DNA from: Rhyzopertha dominica
Lineage: Eukaryota > Arthropoda > Insecta > Coleoptera > Bostrichidae
NCBI GenBank assembly: GCA_025024175.1
Contig: QCXZ01000137.1
Span: forward strand, 5,518,001 to 5,582,000
Length of the DNA stretch: 64,000 bases
Direction: 5' to 3'
Both the position numbers and the translations under genes were made by a program. Shown here piece after piece: positions 57,371-64,000 of this stretch (positions are counted from its first letter, which is position 1; each line of letters opens with the position of its first letter). The notes under the pieces are model-generated. The model worked only from the letters and a program-made list of their open reading frames with translations, was not told the origin of the DNA and did not search any database.

Positions 57371-57646
57371 TTATATACTTAAAATCACTCTCACATCTTC
57401 CAGTAGTTGCTGATCTTTGCTCTGCAATGTACTGTCCTTCATCTTTCTATAGTATGCTTGTTTACTCTTTTTCAACTCTTGGTAGAAGTTTCTTACTTCT
57501 TTGCGCAGAAAACTCTTGAGTGCATTGTCTTCTCTTTCTTTCTGCTTTTTGATTGCCTTCTTCATATTTTTTATATTGCCGCAATTACCAATTATAAATT
57601 CGATATTCAGACCATGCCAAAGGAAGTCGTTTTGGTGCTCTTTCAA
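57371..57646 (-). pseudogene. Possible retrotransposon linker fragment, coiled-coil-like
   Basis: A 91-codon lysine/glutamate-rich frame: KNMKKAIKKQKEREDNALK, then REVRNFYQELKKSKQAYYRK-like text. The EVRNFYxELxKxKxxY pattern resembles the segment preceding reverse transcriptase in RTE-like elements (R-x-F-Y-K...G-Y). Alternatively it is a charged helical stretch by chance. No catalytic motif follows. Confidence 0.35.
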
Positions 57647-59755
57647 AATGACATTTTAATTTTTAATTGGCTATTCTAACATCTCTAGAACTCATCAGAA
57701 TCAAAGTTATGTCTAAATCTAAAATTATTATACTGAAAATTAGATGCGCGCAATACAAGAAATAAGCGTAGGGTTTTGTTATTTTCAGTATGTATTTCAA
57801 TACGTACGCGTGCGCCCTTTTGTAGTTCTAATCGTGATTTTCTCAACCTAAAGCTAATCTAACCGTAATCTATTAAATTCCGTCTTTATTATATACAATA
57901 GCAAATGCAACGTAAGGTTTATTCTACTGATAGAGAAAAGTAGACCTTAGATGTAACCCACTCATAAACAATTACTTTTACTGTTGTTTGTGATTGTGGT
58001 CACCCTGAATTACCACAATTTGTATTTAATAGTAAAAAAATGCCTGTTGACTGAAAAAATTATTAAATGCATCAGTGTTGATACTAAAAATGATATTGCA
58101 AGGAGAATGAATGTTCATGGCTTCTTATATAAATGTGCTGAAAGAAGAGCTGCTAATAGAAGATCCAACAGCATTATATAAATGAGCAATGCTTCATTTG
58201 AAAAATTTTTTAAACTTGTCCATAACAAAATAGGGAAACAAGGTACACAGTTCCGTGAAAGCATTCCTTCCGTTTCATTTACAAAAGCATGACAACACAT
58301 CACGTTCCCGGGGTTGTCAAAAGTTTACTCACACCAACATACATATTTTAAGAAGCCTAAAACTGCATTTCATGTTGATGTATTAATTAGCTGGTAGTAG
58401 GAAGTCAGCCCAAAATAACAGATAGCTCCTATTCAAAAGTTTATTTCGCCGATATCAGTACAAAAGCTGCCTAATCTCAAAACCCTGCTTATTGCGTAGG
58501 TTCGAAAAGTAGGTTCTATGAACGTTTTGTTTATAAACGGTAAAACAGGTTAGTACGCATCGATCAGCGCAGTTTTTACACGAAGTATGGAAATTCAGTA
58601 CAAGAAAATAGAACGTGGGCTAATTTCTTGTATTGAAACGGCGCGCACATCCAGTTCCCGTATAATAATTTTAAGAACTTATTTCAATACTTAAATAAGT
58701 ATAGTGGCAAACGGCCCTTATATTCGTATTATATTATCAAATCACCTTAGAATTGATTCATTTTATCAAACGCATCTGACCCGAATCTGTTTCTAATTAA
58801 TTTTGTGGACCACCTCAAAGCAACCGAACCATGCTAACAAGTAGATAATACGTAACCTGCAGTATAATTCAGGGTCCCAATTAGGTTTAAATTTGGATAT
58901 CCGGAATGCTAACCACAAAATAGGTTTTGCCGCTATGAAGTTTGTGGTACAGTTGACAAGTATTATTTAATGATCGACCACGGATTGAAAACGATAATTA
59001 AGCATAAGATGCATAAGTTACACGTATGCCATATCAGCATCTGTTATTTTTATGAAACGTAATAACACATTAAATAGGAAAAGCACTGAAATAAAAAAAA
59101 TGATTGTAAAACATTACGCGGAGAAGTCATCATCAAACAATGTATAATTCAAATCATCAAACGAGCAGCAAGAATTACTGTCCCTTGCAACTTGTGTCGG
59201 ATCATCAAAATAGCAAGTACCAAAGATAAATAAAAAAAGATTGTTTCAAGAAGCTTAATGTCGGATCTAAAATACACCACCACGAAGTCTGGAAATTCGG
59301 TGCCTAGAGTATTGCAAACTTTATTTAGCCATTTCACATAAAACCGAAAGTCGTAAACGTTAACGATTTTAAATAATTTATATTTTAGACGATATTCGAC
59401 ACCGGTGAGTACTGATACTACTCAAAAGTATTAATATCACAAGATCTTGATAAATAGTCAACTATTTACATTGTCATAAATTTTTCAACGGTGCACGACT
59501 GTCAATTTGACCTTGAAACAGAAAAAATCCTTCCTACAGGTGGCGTCACAACAAAAAGATTTGGGAACGGCACGTCAACATTAGAGTTTTCGTTCTATTT
59601 AAAGTTATTCTGTGATGCAGACTAAATGTACGGGGTAAAACGGAGGAATCACTAAATCCAGTTCAATAAATCCCTTTCAATGCTCCACGGTTATTTAGTA
59701 AGAATCATTTTTAGTGCTACCGACAACGAGCAATTTTTCCTTGCGCTACTTTAGA
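57647..59755. other. AT-rich intergenic DNA, no recognisable gene
   Basis: Short frames only (57984-58181 plus, 58115-58303 minus, 59149-59337 minus), none recognised. Confidence 0.55.
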
Positions 59756-60106
59756 CACTTCTCGTACTTTTTTTAATATTTTGATACTTTCAATACTTTT
59801 GATACCGCTAATACACTGAATACTGCAATTATTTTCAGTTCTTCTGATCCTTTAAATTATTCACATATTTCGATACCTACAATACCTTTGATGCTGCCAA
59901 TGTTTTGCACGCTGCTCTTTTTTGATACGTACTTTTCCAACTTTGCAATGTTTAGTATTTTTATTACTTTTAACACCGGCAATATTTTGGGTGCTGCAAT
60001 ACTATACTTTAAATTATTTCAGTACTTCGATATTTTCAATACATTTGATAGACGCGATACTTCAGATACTTTTGGATACTTCAATACAACGACAAGATGG
60101 TATCGA
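59756..60106. repeat. Degenerate 9-bp tandem repeat, consensus near GATACTTTC
   Basis: The stretch can be written in nine-base rows: GATACTTTC, AATACTTTT, GATACCGCT, AATACACTG, AATACTGCA, and so on to GATACTTCA, GATACTTTT. About 35 units. The period stays a multiple of three, so the plus frames are open (DTFNTFDT-like repeats), giving the 76- and 84-codon frames here. It is not evidence of a gene. Confidence 0.75.
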
Positions 60107-60189
60107 TATTTTGAGTAATATACAGGGTCGCTACAAAGTATGGAACCAAATTGTGCATGAGCCTATGAGTAATTAAAATGCATTTGCTG

Positions 60190-61255
60190 GAATTTTTTCA
60201 ACTCCGAGTCAGTTCTAGTTTCCGAGGTATGGGCGCAAGTTGCATTTTTTTAATGGGAAGGGGGTTAAAAGCACATCATTGAATAGGATATTTTTTCGAA
60301 AATGTATCACACTTGTACAATTTATTGCTTCTTGAAGTATAAGCGGACGTTCTGCGACATAGTCTGGGAACAGAGAGTTGGAAGGGGATAAGACATTATT
60401 ATTTAATTTCTGAGCTATAGTTGTGAAATGCTTATTAAATTGATCCAATATAAAGTTTAGTGTGTTTCGCAAATTTTGAAGAAAATCGTTATTAGTGTTA
60501 GATTGCCGATTATAAGAGGTTTAGGTTACAGTTTTACTTGTAGAATGCGTAACTACTAACTTCTGAAAGTATGTGCACAAGGATGTTAATTTCATTCGTT
60601 TTTGTGTAAATAAATGACCAGTCTATTATTTGGATGTAATTATTCGACCATCACATTCCTCCAGAAGAAAGGGAGAAAATTTTTGTTTTAGGCGGTATTA
60701 ATTGATAGGTTATTTCAAATCAGATGGAAATAGTTTAGGATGATAAATACAGATATGAAAATCATCGTCTACATTGGTAAATATGTTGCCGAGACAGGAA
60801 TTTAGTCTAGTATTGTCCGCTGTTGTCGCTGAAAAACTGTAAGAGCGAATTAGATCTTTGATTTCTACCTGTCACATGTCCGAAGTATTATTAAAGTTAA
60901 CGTTATAATCTCCCATTATTATAACAAGCTTATCTCGGTTATTTACTTTTACCAATACGTGGTCAAGCAAGTCCAAGAAAATAGTAAAGTTGCCATTTGG
61001 AGGACGATACACAGCAGTTAATATCACACCAATTAAATTAAATTGTAGGGCGCAAAACTTAAACTTGTAATGTGATTCTTAGAAGAGCAGTATTTTGCAA
61101 TTGTATCGGAGGCATAGATGCAGTCCTACGATAGGTGTTAATAAGAGAATAGTTTTTAATTTTGATTAAATCTGAGATTGGTTAGTCCAATGTTCGGAGA
61201 AACAGACAAAAGTATGACTAAGTAAGTCTAATTCGTTGATTTTATTGCGAATATG
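60190..61255 (-). pseudogene. AP-endonuclease domain of a non-LTR retrotransposon, split by an insertion
   Basis: The minus strand reads FNLIGVILTAVYRPPNGNFT, then FLDLLDHVLVKVNNRDKLVI and IMGDYNVNFNNTSDM, the endonuclease core with YRPP and GD(F/Y)N. LGNIFTNVDDDFHICIYHP follows, matching the NIFTN segment. A downstream linker (60472-60215) reads QFNKHFTTIAQKLNNNVLSP. The N-terminal motif, normally HINIRSIRNK, is interrupted by the mariner-like element at 61256-62592. FHIN lies on the far side (about 62600), and RIFAIKSTN, the rest, on the near side. Stops and frameshifts are present. The reverse transcriptase is missing. Confidence 0.75.
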
Positions 61256-62592
61256 CAGGATGTTTCACGAATGATAATGACGAAATTAAAAATGCAACCC
61301 AAAATACATTCCTATAGCCAATGTGGTTATTTTACATAATGGTATTATTTTAAAAATAAATTGGGAATCCATGATGGCTATCCGCTATGGTTTCTATCAC
61401 TGTATTTATTAAAAGTCTAAATGTATTCAAATGATGAAAAAAAGATATCATTTTGACTTATGGTGAATGCAAGAAAAATGCTTCCGCTGCTGCCCGTTTA
61501 TACAGACAGCGTTTTCCAAATAGAAGAGCTCCTGCCGATACAATTTTCAAGAGACTTGAATTAACTTTAAGGACAAACTGGCCACCACTGAAAAGAAAGA
61601 ACAGCAACAGGCCCTGACAATAAAATTAGAGTATTGGAAATGATTGACGAAAATCCTCATATTAGTCAAAGTGTAGTCTCAAGAGCAACCGGTACTAGTC
61701 TGTCTTCAGTACACCGAATAATTAAAGGCAATCAATTTCATCCGTATCACTTGCAATTGGAGGAGACAGATTATCCTAAAAGACTGACTTTTTGTAACTC
61801 TTTTCGGCAACACCAAAATTTGAATGTGAAATCTTACGACAACATTTGCTTCTCAGATGAAGCAAGTTTTCTAATAATGGTGGTTAACAAACATAACATG
61901 CACTATTATGCGCAAGAAAATCCACGTTGGATTCGAGAAGGACATTTTCAAATTATCTACTCGACGAATGTCTGGTGCGGAATATTGGGGAATCAAATTG
62001 TTGGGCCTTATTTTTTTCGCGATAGTTTAAACGGCAATACTTATCTAAATTTTTTAAGAAACATTTTACCGGTACTTCTCCAAAATGTAAATTTACAAGT
62101 AAGACAAGATCTATGGTTCCAACAAGATGGGGCACCTGCGCATTATCATAGAATAGTGCGAAATCATCTTGATTTGGTTTTGCCTAACCGACGGATAGGA
62201 AGAGGTTCAATTAATCTTTGGCCACCGAGAAGCCCGGACCTTACTGCTTTGGATTTTTCTGTGGGGAATGGTAAAAGAGCAAGTATACCAAACACCAGTT
62301 GAAAGTGCAGAACATTTAGAAAATAAAATACGTGACGCATGTAGATCCATCACTCCAGAAATGTTAATGCATGTTAAAAGATCGTTTTGGGCACGATTTC
62401 AAGCTAGTTAAACATTTTGAGCATTTATTACATTAATGTTATTGAATAAACATTTTTCAAAAATGAAATTTGTTTTACAATACCGAATTTACTTAAAGCA
62501 AATGATTGAAGTTTATAATGTTACCTCTGTATATGTATTTTGGGTTGCATTTTTAGTTTCGTCAGGGTCATTATCATTCGTGAAACATCCTG
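61256..62592 (+). mobile_element. Tc1/mariner-superfamily element, copy 2 (TIR CAGGATGTTTCACGAA)
   Basis: Ends CAGGATGTTTCACGAATGAT at 61256 and the inverse reading inward from 62592 continue for about 50 bases, the inner part with GAAATTAAAAATGCAACCC. Copy 1 is at 19851-21187. The flanking dinucleotides are TG and CA, not an exact TA pair as in copy 1. It interrupts the endonuclease relic of a retrotransposon, so it inserted after that element. The transposase is nearly complete but frameshifted. Confidence 0.9.
61421..62410 (+). pseudogene. Transposase of the CAGGATG family, nearly complete but frameshifted
   Basis: From 61421 (MYSNDEKK) a one-base loss shifts the frame. ASAAARLYRQRFPNRRAP follows, then a shift into the open part 61634-62302: ENPHISQSVVSRATGTSLSS (helix-turn-helix), NICFSDEASFL (first catalytic aspartate), WIREGHFQIIYSTNVWCGIL, RDSLNGNTYLNFLRNILPVL, DLWFQQDGAPAHYHRIVRNH (second aspartate), and PPRSPDLTALDF (third). 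There are about 41 residues between the second and third, which would place it near the DD41D group. A final shift near 62265 moves the tail VKEQVYQTPVESAEHLENKI. Two or three single-base repairs separate it from an open gene, so it is the youngest of its family here. Confidence 0.85.
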
Positions 62593-64000
62593 CATTTATG
62601 TGAAAACAATCGATTATCCTAGCATCTGAATTATTTTTGTTGTTAAGTGATTTTGAGTACAGAAGTACTTAAAGAGTATCTTAGAGTTTCGTGGGAGTTT
62701 ACAGAATACGTAAAGATTAACTGATTGCATTATAGTTTTCATAAGATTACATCATGCTGGTCCCAGGGTTACATTAAGATACTCCGTCGCGCTGCCTTTT
62801 TCACTTACACTTTCATTTCTTAAAAACAATACAACAAATAAAACGAAGTATTTCTTTTCCCCACAAAATGCCTCTACTTTCTGTTACAAAGTATAACCGT
62901 ATTTATGCTCGAACGTCTAAAGATAAGTAAAATAGCTCGTCGAGTTGATCTAATCTGAGGAAGTTAACCCTCCTGTCGGTTACCCACGCATTAATGCGCA
63001 GTTTTACGGTTACGACCATAGACGAAACATAGTGTTCGCCCTGGGCTATCGTCGTACTTCCCTGCCAAATTCGCCAATTAATTTTAACGGCATTGCCCCT
63101 AGCAAAGCCATTTACGTCGGCCGTGTAGTGTGAATAAGAGAAATGTTAAATTTATGGACACGACGGGCACACAATAATACTTTACCAGGAATGTCCAGGC
63201 GCCGTTGCTACAGAAAACTCCGATACAGATGTCAGGAGGACTTCGATTCGAGTTGATAAATTGTACGTTGTCGTGTTCGCCCTTTTGGTGTGCAACGCGT
63301 TGCAATCCGTGGAATTGATTTATTTTTCGAGGTGCTATCCGAAACGCGTCTTGCTCACGCGAAATGCTATCGTAATTCAGTTTCGGGTAATGCTTGCGGC
63401 GGCGGCTACATCATTGAAAATTCGGCGACGGGTGTTGCAGCACGACGGGTAAACAAACCCCGCGCGTGATCCCGCGACAATAGCAAGGGTGATAGTCCTA
63501 TAACAGGAATCAATAGCAGTTTTTTTCTCCTTTCGCTGGATCGGTATCGTTTTTTCAATCTCGTAACCTTTTGTGGACTTCTTCAGATCATGATGAAGGA
63601 GAGAAACAAATATTCAAGAAAGTACAAGTGGACAAGAAATTTGGGAGATTGGATTCAATATAAGTCGGTTAGGAACTTTATTCCACTGGAGAAGAGAAAT
63701 GCAATCTTAAATCAATCACATTTTATTTATTTGTTATTAACATTAACATTTATATTTATAAACATTTCATTATTTGTGTTCTCAAATTATACTTTTTACC
63801 ATTAGCATTAAGTTTGTAGCTGTCATCGGTTTCAGAACGCATGCCTGTCGAAGTTCTTGTTAAATCTGCAGATGTCTCTTCTTGCAAGGAATAACTAGTA
63901 CCAGCAGAACCCTGCTTCTCTTGTGAAGTCAGCATCTTTATTAGCCAGTAAAGTTGTTGAGGTCCGCCTCATACAATGGGCACTATAAGCTTCTGCATTT
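62593..64000. other. Intergenic DNA, balanced island, possible retrotransposon linker
   Basis: 62940-63480 has balanced composition, few repeats and no clear frame; a homeodomain-type CCAATTAATTTTAA word lies near 63071. A 71-codon plus frame, 63590-63805, reads ERNKYSRKYKWTRNLGDWIQ then YKSVRNFI, resembling the ERDKLYRKxKxTGNxxDWxxYK linker before reverse transcriptase in Jockey-like elements. It then runs into a hydrophobic low-complexity tail. The linker match is weak. Confidence 0.35.

Noticed and set aside
60119..60150. Tc1/mariner-like end TATACAGGGTCGCTACAAAG
   Set aside because: Only one end seen; no inverted partner within several kb.
59888..60176. Phenylalanine-rich 76- and 84-codon frames as membrane peptides
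   Set aside because: They are translations of the 9-bp repeat.
1..64000. CRISPR arrays, bacterial operons, prophage or tRNA genes
   Set aside because: No spaced direct repeats, no dense long frames, and no tRNA box B (GGTTCGAATCC-type) with a matching structure were seen.

Overview
This is a gene-poor, AT-rich stretch of an animal nuclear genome, almost certainly an insect. A beetle-like genome is my best guess, from the mix of Tc1/mariner and Jockey-like families, but no host gene confirms it. Single N bases are scattered through it. There are no operons, ribosome binding sites or prokaryotic features. I found no tRNA, rRNA or CRISPR array. No complete host protein-coding gene can be supported. 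The recognisable content is a layered set of transposable-element relics separated by AT-rich intergenic DNA and a few islands of more balanced base composition that could be conserved regulatory DNA.

Layout. 0-2.5 kb: a Tc1/mariner relic, then a small element with terminal inverted repeats that carries the start of a SWIM-type protein on one strand and the start of a THAP-type protein on the other. 4.8-5.2 kb: an old repeat with a second copy at 31.8-32.2 kb. 6-7.8 kb: a DDE transposase relic and a Tc1 element with intact ends. 9.2-11.3 kb: a mariner pseudogene and a non-autonomous element flanked by TTAA. 11.5-12.5 kb: a reverse transcriptase relic. 16-18.2 kb: an element with CAGCCAACACA ends and a DUF4806-like remnant. 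19.9-21.2 and 61.3-62.6 kb: two copies of one Tc1/mariner family; a related family lies at 24.1-25.5 kb. 26.2-27.9 kb: a dense cluster of CAAACAAA/TTTGTTTG motifs. 28.4-31.7 kb: four copies of a helix-turn-helix transposase fragment, interleaved with exon-like segments on the minus strand and a local duplication. 33.3-37.8 kb: two non-LTR retrotransposons, the second the best preserved in the window. 39.2-42.2 kb: three transposase relics. 45.7-47.6 kb: a second THAP/SWIM element next to a spacer-less palindrome of a Tc1-like element. 50-52.3 kb: a reverse transcriptase fragment, a fold-back element and a retrotransposon 3' half. 53.7-56.7 kb: another Tc1-like relic and a minus-strand retrotransposon relic. 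59.8-60.1 kb: a degenerate 9-bp repeat. 60.2-62.6 kb: an endonuclease relic split by a mariner-like insertion.

Nothing works together as a pathway; the common thread is genome invasion and decay. The most unusual items are the two THAP/SWIM elements, which share termini and a convergent two-gene layout; the long Tc1 palindrome; the exon-like micro-segments with a duplicated exon near 30-31 kb; and the motif cluster at 26-28 kb. All family assignments come from reading translated motifs by eye, with no database search.
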